Positions 35,489-44,095 of a stretch of DNA of 64,000 bases are shown here, one piece after another. The notes beneath the pieces were generated by a model. That model did no database searches, was not told the DNA's origin, and worked only from the letters and a program-made list of their open reading frames with translations. The DNA is from an uncultured Acidimicrobiales bacterium. GTDB taxonomy: Bacteria > Actinomycetota > Acidimicrobiia > Acidimicrobiales > SZUA-35. The translations under genes and the position numbers were made by a program. The stretch lies in assembly GCA_937922045.1 (NCBI GenBank), contig CAKZXA010000044.1, forward strand, positions 1-64,000, in the 5' to 3' direction. The first letter of the stretch is position 1; each line of letters starts with the position of its first letter.

Positions 35489-37450
35489 ATGTGGAAACCT
35501 AATCTCGCTCGTGCAGGAATAGCTCTGGCCATGCTGGCTGCTTTGGTACCTGCGACGGCGACCAGCGCCGCAGCCCAAAGCGGTACGCCGTTCGTTTGTG
35601 ATGGCACGCCCTACATCATGCAGAACAGCGAGCTGTTTCGGATCGATCCCGATCCGGCCGACCCGAACCAGTTCGTGTTCAACTCGGTCAACGACACCAC
35701 CCGTTTCGGCAACTCACTGGCCTACGATGCGGCCACCAACCTCATCTATGGCATTCGAAGCCAGAAGGTTGAGACCTACGACGCCGACGGAAACGTGGTT
35801 CGGTCCATGCCGCTACTCAGCCCATGGCCCGGCGGCAGCTCCTACGCTGCTACCACCCTCGGCGATGGCCGCTACGTGGTCGTGCAGTACAACCGTGACT
35901 ACAACGGCTCGAACGACAACCTTTGGTCCGTCGACCCGGTGACGGGCAACACCAGCTGGATCGGCCCGCTGGCCACCCGCCACGCCGACCTTGCGTTCAA
36001 CCCGGCCGACGGCTACATGTACCACGTCACCGGCGGCAAGCTCTACAAGATCGATCCCCGAGATGGTTCGCAGATCACGCTTCCGCTCGCATCGGGTCTA
36101 GGTAGCCACGGAAGCTCGTGGTTCGATGCGGCAGGCAACCTGTTCGTTCACCACAACGCCACCGGCAATCTGTACCAGGTCAGTGAGATCGGTTCCGACG
36201 AAGCCCAGTGGCGTTTAGCTGGCACCGGCGATCCGGTTTCGGGCGGCGACGGCGCCAACTGCATCGGCGGCCTCGACCTTGAACAGACCACCTACGGTAC
36301 CGATGGCGAGGTGCTCACGAACGAGTCGACCGTGAAGCCCGGCGACACGCTTACCCAGATCTTCACCGTCTACAACAACGAACTGCCAGCCGACACCAGC
36401 ACCCTGACCGTGTGTGACCAGATCAGCGGAGACGGCGCAACGTACACCGGCAGCTTCGTTACGTCGAACGGTACAGGCTCGCTGGTTTCCGGCGGCGAAT
36501 CCGGCAGCAGCTCGTTCTGCTACGCCGTGGACGCCCCGTCGAACCTGTGGGGAGATCCGGACACGCCGGCCGAAGATGCGGTCGAGCTCACCGTGGAGCT
36601 GCAAATTAGCCAGACCGCTCCCGACGGTGACTCCACCAGCCAGGGCTGGATCGAGCTCGATGGCAATCCCGAGACGAAAGACGTTCCTGCCGACAACACC
36701 GGGACCGGAACCGTCAACGACGGCACCGCCGTGACCGTGGCTAGCGTAGAGCCTGAGCCCACCCCTGAACCAGCCCCGGAGCCTGCTCCGGAGCAAGAGG
36801 CTCCTACCGAGAGCTATGAAGTAAGCGACGCTGGCCTAGGCCAGGGTGCTGCATGCCAGCTGTACGCCGACGAGAGCATGCTGCCTCGAGTAAGCGTCGA
36901 CGATGTCGTAATCGTCAATGAACCAACGAGCCTCTTCAGTAGCGGCTTCGACAACCTCAACGGCATCTCCATCCTGTCGGGCGCATGGTCGGTCGACGGT
37001 GGCACCCTCAACCAGCTCAACACCTGCGGCAGCGACTACACGGCTCTGCTGAACACCTCACCGGTTGAGCACTTCACCTTGACCGCCAACTACAGCAGCA
37101 TCGACACCGGCAACAACGCTGGCCTTACCTTTGGTGTGAGCAGTCTCGACACTCGATCAGGCGCCATGCTGGTCGACCTAGCCGACAATGGCGAGACTAT
37201 CCGCTGGGGCTACTACGACGCTGAGGGCTACTACCAGTACGTCGGCTCCGCCAGCATCACGCCGGTAGCCACCGGCGAAGCAGTGAGCCTCTCGGTCGAG
37301 GTGCACGGCGCCACAGCCACCATCTCACTCAACGGTCAGGAAATCTCGACCATCGAGACCCAGAACGCTCGTGGCTATGTGGGCCTCGTGTCCAGCCTGT
37401 CAACCGTGGCCTACGACGACGTGCAGCTGATCGCTCTGCCTGCGGCCTAG
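35489..37450 (+). CDS. Secreted DUF6923-like protein with C-terminal concanavalin-like domain
   Basis: The 653-residue protein has a signal peptide (GIALAMLAALVPATATSAAAQ) and a beta-propeller-like region of the DUF6923 type (LFRIDPDPADPNQFVFN, GNSLAYDAATNLIYGI, KLYKIDPRDGSQ). A DUF11-like segment follows (GEVLTNESTVKPGDTLTQIF), then a Glu/Pro linker (EPTPEPAPEPAPEQEAP) and a LamG/3-keto-disaccharide-hydrolase-like beta-sandwich at the C-terminus. No sortase motif or C-terminal membrane helix is seen, so it is probably released or wall-bound through the linker. GAAGGA at 35474 supports the ATG at 35489. It begins the putative response-regulator target operon. Confidence 0.72.
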   Translation: MWKPNLARAGIALAMLAALVPATATSAAAQSGTPFVCDGTPYIMQNSELFRIDPDPADPNQFVFNSVNDTTRFGNSLAYDAATNLIYGIRSQKVETYDADGNVVRSMPLLSPWPGGSSYAATTLGDGRYVVVQYNRDYNGSNDNLWSVDPVTGNTSWIGPLATRHADLAFNPADGYMYHVTGGKLYKIDPRDGSQITLPLASGLGSHGSSWFDAAGNLFVHHNATGNLYQVSEIGSDEAQWRLAGTGDPVSGGDGANCIGGLDLEQTTYGTDGEVLTNESTVKPGDTLTQIFTVYNNELPADTSTLTVCDQISGDGATYTGSFVTSNGTGSLVSGGESGSSSFCYAVDAPSNLWGDPDTPAEDAVELTVELQISQTAPDGDSTSQGWIELDGNPETKDVPADNTGTGTVNDGTAVTVASVEPEPTPEPAPEPAPEQEAPTESYEVSDAGLGQGAACQLYADESMLPRVSVDDVVIVNEPTSLFSSGFDNLNGISILSGAWSVDGGTLNQLNTCGSDYTALLNTSPVEHFTLTANYSSIDTGNNAGLTFGVSSLDTRSGAMLVDLADNGETIRWGYYDAEGYYQYVGSASITPVATGEAVSLSVEVHGATATISLNGQEISTIETQNARGYVGLVSSLSTVAYDDVQLIALPAA

Positions 37451-37521
37451 ACGGCGCATCGTCGCACTAGTCACGTTCAATCCACAGTATCGAAACCGCC
37501 CGACCTTACGGAAATGAGATC

Positions 37522-38142
37522 ATGACCAACGCATCAAGATTTGCCCGAAAGGTCGTGGCACTTGCCCTGCTGCTCGCTACCCCTGTGGTAGCGGGCTGTG
37601 GGGCACGGGCATCTGAGTCGTCGCCACCAACAACCGACAAGCCAGCTGAGCTGAGCTTCGTCGACGATGATCCCAACGACCGTTTCCCTGATGCCACGCG
37701 GATCAGTGCCGACGAGACGGCCCTGCCTGCATTCAAATTCACCACGACCGAGCTTGAGACCGGGGCCGAGGTGTCGGGCAACTTTCTCTTCGAGCAGTCG
37801 CCGATGATCATGACGTTTGTAACCCCGACGTGCGTTGTTTGCGTCGCTGAGTCGCATGAGCTGATCGTGGCGGCCGACGCCAACCCCGACATCACCTATG
37901 TGATGGTTCACACCGGCGTCGACCAGGCTTCCTACCTCGACTTCGTCGACAACGCTGGTCTTCGCGGCGAGAACATCATCAACATCAACGACACCCAGGG
38001 TGATCTGCTAACGCGGTTCCGGATATTGGTTGAGCCTTCAAGCATCTTCATCTTCCCTAGCGGCGAGATTCGTTCGGCCACAGGGGCATTGGATGCGCAT
38101 GGTCTCGAACGAGCAGCCGAGATGCTGCGCGACGGCGCCTAG
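37522..38142 (+). CDS. Thioredoxin-like lipoprotein
   Basis: The 206-residue protein has a lipoprotein signal with C26 in PVVAGCG and a thioredoxin fold with C104 and C107 in TPTCVVCVAESHEL, followed by the usual EPSSIFIFPSG cis-Pro region. It is likely anchored in the outer leaflet and reduces or exchanges disulfides of secreted proteins, possibly of its upstream neighbour. It lies 71 bp after that gene on the same strand, and the terminator at 38165 follows it. Confidence 0.85.
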   Translation: MTNASRFARKVVALALLLATPVVAGCGARASESSPPTTDKPAELSFVDDDPNDRFPDATRISADETALPAFKFTTTELETGAEVSGNFLFEQSPMIMTFVTPTCVVCVAESHELIVAADANPDITYVMVHTGVDQASYLDFVDNAGLRGENIININDTQGDLLTRFRILVEPSSIFIFPSGEIRSATGALDAHGLERAAEMLRDGA

Positions 38143-38164
38143 AACGTTCGCTGATTTGCTCGAA

Positions 38165-38196
38165 GTGGGGCCCAACCGCCGCGGTTGGACCCCCAC
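38165..38196. terminator. Hairpin between convergent genes
   Basis: GTGGGG and CCAACC on the left arm pair with GGTTGG and CCCCAC on the right, with a small internal bulge and a 5-base loop. There is no long T-run, so it may be intrinsic only in part. It separates the lipoprotein gene from the convergent secreted gene at 38215. Confidence 0.5.
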
Positions 38197-38214
38197 CGAT
38201 CAGCGATCGCTTGG

Positions 38215-39006
38215 CTACGGCACCTGTGGGATTTGAGTCCACAGACCGTTGCGGTCAGCGATCAGTATCTTGTCGGCACCGTTGACGTCGCCGTCCATGT
38301 TCACATCGCTGCTTGAGTAGACGCCGAAGTTGCCATTCTCGAGTTGCCACCGCTGCAGATCGGCTGGGTTGATGTCGTAGAGATCGCTGTTTCCCGCTTG
38401 CACCGTGTTGCCAGCAATCATCGCCCATCGACCGTCACCATCGGCGTCGGTCTGATGGAACCCAGGGAACGGGCCGACATCGGAAACGGTCCAGTCGAAC
38501 TCGAGCCGATTGTTGCTGGTCACGGTCAGAAGGGTTGACGACACCGGCAGGTGAGACTTGTGGCGCACCACGATGTAGTAGCTGCTCTTGGCGAGCTTTG
38601 CCCTAAGCGGCCCTCCCACCATGCTGTGCACGATGTCGCCGTCTGATTCGACGATTGCGTGCACTGTTTCCACCAGAACTGTTGGATCTGCACCGTCCCG
38701 AATCTCAAGCTGCACCCAGTCGACCGGATCGTCAGGACCACTGGCGGTCAAGACCTCTCCCCCCATCGTTGACGGGAGCAGCATTCGATCGTTGAGATCG
38801 GTTCGCATCGTAGCGAGACCTGGTTGATCGGCCCCTTCCAGGAAGACCCGGAGATCAAGCCGTACCGTTGGCGTGTTGGCCTTTGCCGCCGACGGTGCTG
38901 GCGCAATCGCTAGCGCCGTACTCATCGCCATCGACACTGCTGCCATCGACCGTTTACCAAGCCGACCGACTCGACGTCGGCCGCGTTTATGGAGCTCTTT
39001 TCTCAT
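38215..39006 (-). CDS. Secreted protein with C-terminal dockerin-like segment
   Basis: The 263-residue protein has an Arg-rich N-terminus followed by a signal helix (MAAVSMAMSTALAIAPAPSA). The body reads VDWVQLEIRDGADPTVLVETVHAIVESDGDIVH, then YYIVVRHKSHLPV, a domain I recall from secreted surface proteins of gliding bacteria. The C-terminus, SSDVNMDGDVNGADKILIAD, has one EF-hand-like dockerin calcium loop with D-N-D-G-D spacing. GGAGG before the ATG supports the start. It is single-gene and faces the T7SS-like module across a 186-bp intergenic region. Binding partners are unknown. Confidence 0.7.
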   Translation of the reverse strand: MRKELHKRGRRRVGRLGKRSMAAVSMAMSTALAIAPAPSAAKANTPTVRLDLRVFLEGADQPGLATMRTDLNDRMLLPSTMGGEVLTASGPDDPVDWVQLEIRDGADPTVLVETVHAIVESDGDIVHSMVGGPLRAKLAKSSYYIVVRHKSHLPVSSTLLTVTSNNRLEFDWTVSDVGPFPGFHQTDADGDGRWAMIAGNTVQAGNSDLYDINPADLQRWQLENGNFGVYSSSDVNMDGDVNGADKILIADRNGLWTQIPQVP

Positions 39007-39192
39007 TTCTCTATCCCTCCGATAGTCATCCCATGTGGCCCGCTTTGGGCCTGCTCACACACCACCACGAAGCAAGGTCGACGTGGGGGTCGCGGTGGAG
39101 ATGTACCCAAGCCGATCGAAAACGTTCCGAGATTCGAGCCCAGTCCGTAACGCTCGCCGCTCTCGGTGGTTGGTAGAGAAAGGAGGCGAATG

Positions 39193-39846
39193 ATGACGGC
39201 AGACTACGTGGTGATCCCAGCGGAGATGAGAGCTCTCGCTTCGGTCTACTCCGTTGTCTCCGTCGACTTTCGCTCGGCCGAAGTCAAGCTTGGAAGAGAG
39301 CGAGCCTCGGTGGTGCTCAACGCAGCGCAGCCGGGCTTCTCGGTCGCAGGGTTCGATGGCCGATTCAATGAGACGATCCGGTCGCTGCGCCTGATCGCCC
39401 AGCAGACCGATGACGACGCTCGCGAGATCTCTGGCGCTGCTCAGGCTGCACTGGTCGCTGACGTCAGCGGCTTCGACTGGACCGGCACGCTGATCGATTT
39501 CGTCGCCGGCGACCTTGCGTCGTTCTGGAATACCACAGGCCGCGACGCGACATCGATCGGGTCGCTCACTGCTGGCGCAATCCGAATCGGGCGAACCGGT
39601 GTCTATTTGGCCAGCGGGCTCGACTACAGCAAGTTCCCCGTATCCAACACCGGGTTGATTGGCCGAAACGTGGCCAAAGGGATCGAGCGCGTTCCCAAAT
39701 TGGCTCGCTACGGACGATGGCTTGGCAGCCCAGCAGCGACCACAGCGTTACGACGAGCGGGCTTCGTCGGCCGCCTTTTTCCTAGCGCCCAACCCGGTGA
39801 CCGGGGCTCTCGTGATCGGTACGGGAGCGGTCTGGCTTGGCGCTGA
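39193..39846 (+). CDS. WXG100/EspC-like putative secretion substrate (frame ends early at a frameshift)
   Basis: AGGAGG at 39181-39186 gives an ATG at 39193 (217 codons to 39846). The first 90 residues form a four-helix, Ala-rich domain like EspC/WXG100 secretion targets (IPAEMRALASVYSVV, then FDGRFNETIRSLRLIAQQ). The real coding frame probably changes at the T5 run 39776-39780 into the +1 frame, which carries the C-terminal part; the last 21 codons of this frame look non-coding. Two downstream genes on the same strand may be chaperone-like partners. A secretion role is inferred from helical pattern and context only. Confidence 0.5.
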   Translation: MTADYVVIPAEMRALASVYSVVSVDFRSAEVKLGRERASVVLNAAQPGFSVAGFDGRFNETIRSLRLIAQQTDDDAREISGAAQAALVADVSGFDWTGTLIDFVAGDLASFWNTTGRDATSIGSLTAGAIRIGRTGVYLASGLDYSKFPVSNTGLIGRNVAKGIERVPKLARYGRWLGSPAATTALRRAGFVGRLFPSAQPGDRGSRDRYGSGLAWR

Positions 39847-40033
39847 GATTGTCGACAACTGGGACGCGATCAGCGAAACAGCGTCAGAGGCATGGGACGC
39901 TGGCACCGACCTTCTCGGCGATGTCGCCGACATCTCTATCGACAGTGTGGTGACGAAGCCAGCGGAGTTCGTGGCCGACGGTATCGGCTCGGTCGCGAGC
40001 GGTGTAGGCGACCTAGTGTCGGATTGGTTCTAG
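39780..40033 (+). pseudogene. C-terminal continuation of the 39193 gene in the +1 frame
   Basis: After the T-run the +1 frame reads LAPNPVTGALVIGTGAVWLG and continues to SVASGVGDLVSDWF. It is protein-like, with one hydrophobic helix and a SEAWDAGTDLLGDV repeat-like helix. Removing one T of the T5 run joins it exactly to the first frame. The cause is either a real frameshift mutation, programmed slippage, or an assembly error. Confidence 0.5.
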
Positions 40034-40055
40034 AACAACATCTAAGGTTGCTGCT

Positions 40056-40586
40056 ATGAAAAACCCGTTGCGAGGCCTGACGAATGCCGGAACTCATGAA
40101 CAGCAGTCTCGCGAGAAAACTGACTACAGCGGGTGGGAGCACGGTCCTGTCACGGTTGGCGCCGAATCAGGCGAGGCGACGGCGGTGACAGCTAGCGGCT
40201 TGACCGTAACCCTTGAAGGAGTCGGAGCATTAGACGATCCAGATCGGTTGATCGCTAAAGCAAGCGGGCAAGGAATCCGGTTCACGGTGGATGGACGGGG
40301 GGCGGGCCAGCTGGTCAGCCGTGATCGAGGGCTTCAGGCCAAAGATCGGGTCTTGTGGGTTGCGTTGGACGCCGATCTTGAACCCGAGCTTCGGAGCCGG
40401 TTGGAGGCAGCCGACGGCGCCTACTTCCGATCGCGTGGCTACAGCGGCGGGGCACGCCTGGAAGATGAAGATGGTGTTGTTGTGCAGAGATCGTGGCGGA
40501 AGCCAAAGACCCGTAGTGGCGTTGGCCCTGAAATCGTCTTGGTCCATCGACTGGTTGATTACGCCCTACTCGCGGTCATTCGCTAA
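40056..40586 (+). CDS. Hypothetical protein, middle gene of T7SS-like module
   Basis: No family is recognised. The 176-residue protein begins with a polar stretch (NAGTHEQQSREKTDYSGW) and is mostly beta-rich (GPVTVGAESGEATAV, GLTVTLEGVG, DRVLWVALDADLEPELR). It has no signal peptide or membrane helix. AAGG lies about eight bases before the ATG. It is 22 bp after the frameshifted gene and 17 bp before the EspG-like gene, so the three are probably one operon. Confidence 0.6.
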   Translation: MKNPLRGLTNAGTHEQQSREKTDYSGWEHGPVTVGAESGEATAVTASGLTVTLEGVGALDDPDRLIAKASGQGIRFTVDGRGAGQLVSRDRGLQAKDRVLWVALDADLEPELRSRLEAADGAYFRSRGYSGGARLEDEDGVVVQRSWRKPKTRSGVGPEIVLVHRLVDYALLAVIR

Positions 40587-40603
40587 GGGCTGCGAATCCA
40601 GGC

Positions 40604-41326
40604 ATGGACTACGACCCGATTCGCTCAACAGTTCTGGCCACAACCGAGGAGCTTGACCAGCTCAGCCGGTTGATCAACGACGGCCTCGATCTTACGGATA
40701 CGGAAACATGGCGACAGGCCGGATTTCTCGAAACGGAAGCCGTTTCGGATGGTCAGGCGACCGTGCTTGTCCACCCGGTTCTGGCCGGGGTCGCCATGCT
40801 GGTAGCCAGACCGACTCGTAGCGTTATCGTCGAACGGTTCGCGGAAGGTCTCGTGGCTGTGTTGTTTGTGTCGTGGGATCAGAGCGGCCGTGCGATCGTG
40901 ACCGAAGGTACCGATGACGATCGTCTCCTCATCACGGCAACGCAACTCAAACTCCTCCCAGGGCTCTTGAGCCAGAGCTTGCGGATCAACCCAGACGCAC
41001 CAACCTCGCCGATGCAAAAGGTAACCACCACCGCGGCTGACATAGGTTCCTTGTTTGATGCTGGCGCTCCGGCCTCGGGTGATGACGGGATCGGCTTCAT
41101 GGCCGACATCAGCCACGGGTTTCGAGCCAGTGCCTCAAACCCGAACGCATCGCTCACCGTGTTTTACTCGGTCACGGAAGGCTTCTGGTCGGTTCGGCAT
41201 GGCGACCAGGTCGCTGGTGCCACCGTCTCGCCCAAGACTAAGGTGACGCTCGAGCCGCTGAGCCCGGGCGATGTCCTCGGTCGTCTAGGCGATGTGATCA
41301 CCGGACGAGGCGGGTCTAGCGATTGA
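40604..41326 (+). CDS. EspG-like protein (putative secretion chaperone), weak call
   Basis: The 240-residue protein has an alpha/beta layout like ESX EspG proteins: an N-terminal helix-turn region (TTEELDQLSRLINDGLDL), a sheet with VARPTRSVIVERFAEGLVAVLFVSW, and a long C-terminal half. EspG proteins bind PE/PPE-type substrates in the cytoplasm; here the partner would be the WXG100-like protein. The match is structural and low confidence. No ESX ATPase (EccC) is in the window. The stop overlaps the end of the convergent C13 peptidase gene by 11 bp. Confidence 0.4.
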   Translation: MDYDPIRSTVLATTEELDQLSRLINDGLDLTDTETWRQAGFLETEAVSDGQATVLVHPVLAGVAMLVARPTRSVIVERFAEGLVAVLFVSWDQSGRAIVTEGTDDDRLLITATQLKLLPGLLSQSLRINPDAPTSPMQKVTTTAADIGSLFDAGAPASGDDGIGFMADISHGFRASASNPNASLTVFYSVTEGFWSVRHGDQVAGATVSPKTKVTLEPLSPGDVLGRLGDVITGRGGSSD

Positions 41327-42503
41327 GGATAGGCATGTTGGCAACCTCGGCGCCAAAGTGCGCTTGGGGCCGTGAGGGAGTGACCGCCGCCGCAGATTCC
41401 TTGCTCTCGATACACCCGGTCACCCTTCGGTACAGATCCTCCCAGGTCGCTGCCTGAGCGAAGTGTGTGATCAAGCATCCATCCCAATAGGTGTAGGTCG
41501 CTTCGGGAGCGCAACCGAACGAAGTGTTCGTTGGGCTTGCTGCGGTGAGAACGATGCGGTTTGGGCGGGCTAGCGGATTGACAAAGATGCCGGAATAGCA
41601 CGCCGAGATCAGCGCCACCGTTGGCCGACTGCCACACGAAGCGCTGAGGATTTCATCGAGCTTGTCTGGCGTCAAACCGTTCGATCCGCGAATGAACCAC
41701 GAGTGCTTGTTCCCATGCGAGGTGAGGAACAGGATGCAGGCGTCGCCTTCGCCAATGTTGAGGCCGAGCATCGCCTGTTCGATCTCCGCCACCGTGGTGG
41801 GACGAACACCGTTCACTTGCTCGCTGGTTTGGCGCGAGAGTTCGACGAGGTTGCCTGCTTGCACACCGCTAGCGACAAACAGACCCTTGACGGCTTTACG
41901 GGCGTTGTCGAACGCGGTGATCTCATTGTCGCCGCCGGCGACAACACCCTTGTAGGTCAGGCCGGAACCTGGTCGAGTTGGTGTACTTGAGCTTGTTGAC
42001 GGGTCCGGTGCGGTTGGCTTGGTCGTCGTTGAGGGCAGGGTCGTTGAGGGCAAGGTCGTCGAGGGCAGGGTCGTCGAGGGCAGGGCCAGCGTTGACTGTG
42101 GCTCTGAGGTGGAGGGCTTGGTCGTCGACGACACCGGTGTCGTTGCCCGTGTCGTCGTGGATGCCGGTTCCGATTGTGTTGTTGATGCCAGCGTTGTTTG
42201 GATAGCTGTTGTTTGGATGGCTGTTGATTGGGTTGTTGATGCGGGTGTCGTCGAGGACTCGGTCGACTCACCGGTCTGATCGGCCGCTTGAAGCACTTCG
42301 AGAACCGGGCGATCTTCGAGGGTGGGCTGCTGGCTTGCCTCGGGAAGTAGGGAGGACTGCGCCGTCGTCGTAGCGCCGCTGGGCGCCTCACCAAGGCTGG
42401 CCTGGATCTCGGCCTGATCGCTACCAACGAGACCGCAAGAGGTCACGACCAGCGCGCCAACGCTAAGCAGTAGAAGAGGTTTCGCCATCGTTTTCCGCCG
42501 CAT
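41316..42503 (-). CDS. C13 (legumain-like) peptidase lipoprotein
   Basis: The 395-residue protein has a lipobox with C23 (VVTSC), a Thr/Ser/Pro stalk with four LPSTT units (141-160), and a clan CD peptidase domain of about 200 residues. The domain has GVVAGGDNEITAFDNAR, H263 in FLTSHGN and C302 in ALISACYSG, the His-Cys dyad order of C13/caspase-like enzymes. It should be tethered outside the membrane and cleave after Asn or Asp; specificity is inferred. ATG 42503 or 42488 is possible. It faces the T7SS-like module head to head at the 3' ends, so it might process secreted substrates, but that link is only positional. Confidence 0.72.
   Translation of the reverse strand: MRRKTMAKPLLLLSVGALVVTSCGLVGSDQAEIQASLGEAPSGATTTAQSSLLPEASQQPTLEDRPVLEVLQAADQTGESTESSTTPASTTQSTAIQTTAIQTTLASTTQSEPASTTTRATTPVSSTTKPSTSEPQSTLALPSTTLPSTTLPSTTLPSTTTKPTAPDPSTSSSTPTRPGSGLTYKGVVAGGDNEITAFDNARKAVKGLFVASGVQAGNLVELSRQTSEQVNGVRPTTVAEIEQAMLGLNIGEGDACILFLTSHGNKHSWFIRGSNGLTPDKLDEILSASCGSRPTVALISACYSGIFVNPLARPNRIVLTAASPTNTSFGCAPEATYTYWDGCLITHFAQAATWEDLYRRVTGCIESKESAAAVTPSRPQAHFGAEVANMPILNR
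42024..42083. repeat. 15-bp in-frame repeats in the peptidase stalk (4 units)
   Basis: Four near-identical 15-bp units code LPSTT on the minus strand. Flanking AIQTT and ASTTQS duplications in the same stalk show further expansion. Confidence 0.85.
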
Positions 42504-43021
42504 CGATAGGCCTTCGGGTCAGGAGCCCTGTTTAATGTAGCACCGGTGGATACACCGCTACCTGTAGGAATGGCGAGCAGTTGTCAAATGTTGCGACTAG
42601 GAGCGAGGTGTTCCCTGGCGGTTCGACTTGGCGTTTGGCGAGCTGTGCTGGAGCCTTAGAGCCTTGCAGCGGCCGCCCGAGAGTTCCGAAACTCGCCGTC
42701 GAGCGGCCTTGACGATAGCGGCACGGTTCATGGCCGACGACACCGTGATCGATCGGCCACCTCCGCTCGACCTGCTCGGCACCGCAACCGGCACAGTTGC
42801 CATCGGCGACGCGACCTTCGTGATCGTGCAAGGTCGGGCGTGGGGATGGTTCGACGCTCGAATCATCACCGTGTTCATCAACCATCCTGGCTCGACTTCT
42901 TTGGAACCGATGGCGCCGTCGTGGCGTTGAGGAGGTGATCTTCATTGTGTGTGGGGCTTGTCGACCGTTGGTTGCTAGCCAGCCGATGAGATCACCCCAT
43001 AGACGCGAAATGGAGTAGTGA
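42504..43021. other. Intergenic region with no confident gene
   Basis: This 518-bp stretch separates the divergent C13 peptidase and GWGWD-repeat genes. A + frame at 42628-42930 ends in IVQGRAWGWFDARIITVF and reads partly like protein, but it has no Shine-Dalgarno and no family match. No clear terminator, RNA gene or large repeat is seen. The region must hold the promoters of both flanking genes. Confidence 0.5.
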
Positions 43022-44026
43022 ATGAAACGACTATCTGCCGTCGTTTCGACGGTTCTTCTCTCACTAATGCTGGTGGCGGTCGTTCCGTCGATTGCCTCGG
43101 CAGCCTGTGACTACCGTGACGCCGATTCGAATGGTGGTTGGGGGTGGGATGCCGCGGCCAGCACGTCGTGTCCACCGTTGACCAATGGTTCGAATCCGGT
43201 TGATAACTGCGACTACAGCGATGCGCACAAGAACAGCGGTTGGGGGTGGGACTCGACCTCTGGCACGTCGTGTCCACCGCTGACCTCGTCGGCGAGTGGT
43301 GGTGACGTCGTCCTCGACGATGATTCACTCCTGCGGCTACGAAGGGAAGCTGATGGTGAACTGGCCGCAGTGAGCGTGACCGACGACAACAAGATGCGGG
43401 TAGTCCATGTGAACGCCGCAGGCGGCGTGAAGGTAATCCAGATCGAAGAGGACGAGGGCTCTGAATCGGGTTGGAGCTTGACGGATTGGCACTACGAGGA
43501 TCGGGCTGCTCTAAACGTCAACCTTCCAGCTAACGCTGACGAGGCTCTCCGTGCGACGGGTTGGACAAAGCTGAGCGACGCTCAGTCCAAGTATCACGAC
43601 GACCCACCTACGACCGGGAAGGAAAGCAAGTTCATCCACACCGATGGTCGCGAAGCCGTCTACTACGCGGGAACCGGGCAGCTCGTCACCGACCCGACGT
43701 ATGCCGGCACCTTCAACTATGTGAACCCGAGTCCCGCGCCGGAAGGTTTGACCGACATCGTCGGGATTGTGAACTATGCCGTCGATGGCATCGGGCATCT
43801 CATCACCGACATCGTGCCCTACTGGATTGGTGGAAACGCTCGGGTCGAGTCGACTACCCCCAGCGACCGTGACAATGATGGCGTTCCTGACTATCGCGAC
43901 GAGTTCCCCGACGACCCGACGAGGTGGCAGGAAGACGACGAACGCACGACTACCACGCCAGCGACACCACCATTGGGTACGGAGGGCAGGCCTTCGGGCG
44001 AGTGCGGGGGCCGCCGACACTGTTAG
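43022..44026 (+). CDS. Secreted GWGWD-repeat protein with toxin-like C-terminal region
   Basis: The 334-residue protein has a signal peptide (VVSTVLLSLMLVAVVPSIASA) and two 25-residue Cys repeats at 29-53 and 63-87 (pattern CDYxDAxxNxGWGWDxxxxTSCPPL). The middle has KYHDDPPTTGKESKF, GREAVYYAGTGQLVTDP, FNYVNP and IVPYWIGGN, a string I recall from C-terminal regions of polymorphic/RHS-associated toxins. A calcium-binding loop (DRDNDGVPDYRDEFPDDP) and a Thr/Pro tail follow. GGAG eight bases before the ATG supports the start. No immunity gene is evident. Function is inferred. Confidence 0.6.
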   Translation: MKRLSAVVSTVLLSLMLVAVVPSIASAACDYRDADSNGGWGWDAAASTSCPPLTNGSNPVDNCDYSDAHKNSGWGWDSTSGTSCPPLTSSASGGDVVLDDDSLLRLRREADGELAAVSVTDDNKMRVVHVNAAGGVKVIQIEEDEGSESGWSLTDWHYEDRAALNVNLPANADEALRATGWTKLSDAQSKYHDDPPTTGKESKFIHTDGREAVYYAGTGQLVTDPTYAGTFNYVNPSPAPEGLTDIVGIVNYAVDGIGHLITDIVPYWIGGNARVESTTPSDRDNDGVPDYRDEFPDDPTRWQEDDERTTTTPATPPLGTEGRPSGECGGRRHC

Positions 44027-44040
44027 CGGCCGAGAAGGTT

Positions 44041-44081
44041 TGGGCGGGTCGGCTCCCCATCATCAGTGGCCGACCCGCCCA
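44041..44081. terminator. Bidirectional terminator hairpin
   Basis: A perfect 13-bp stem (TGGGCGGGTCGGC at 44041-44053 with its complement at 44069-44081) closes a 15-base loop between two convergent genes. The T-run on the + strand is short. Confidence 0.7.
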
Positions 44082-44095
44082 GCTTGGTTTGCGGG

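Noticed and set aside
34000-36000. Histidine kinase partner for the response regulator
   Set aside because: No HATPase or DHp pattern is seen in any frame on either side.
42628-42930. 100-codon + frame between the C13 and GWGWD genes
   Set aside because: It has no Shine-Dalgarno and no recognisable domain, and its first half reads like noise; noted only in the gap entry.
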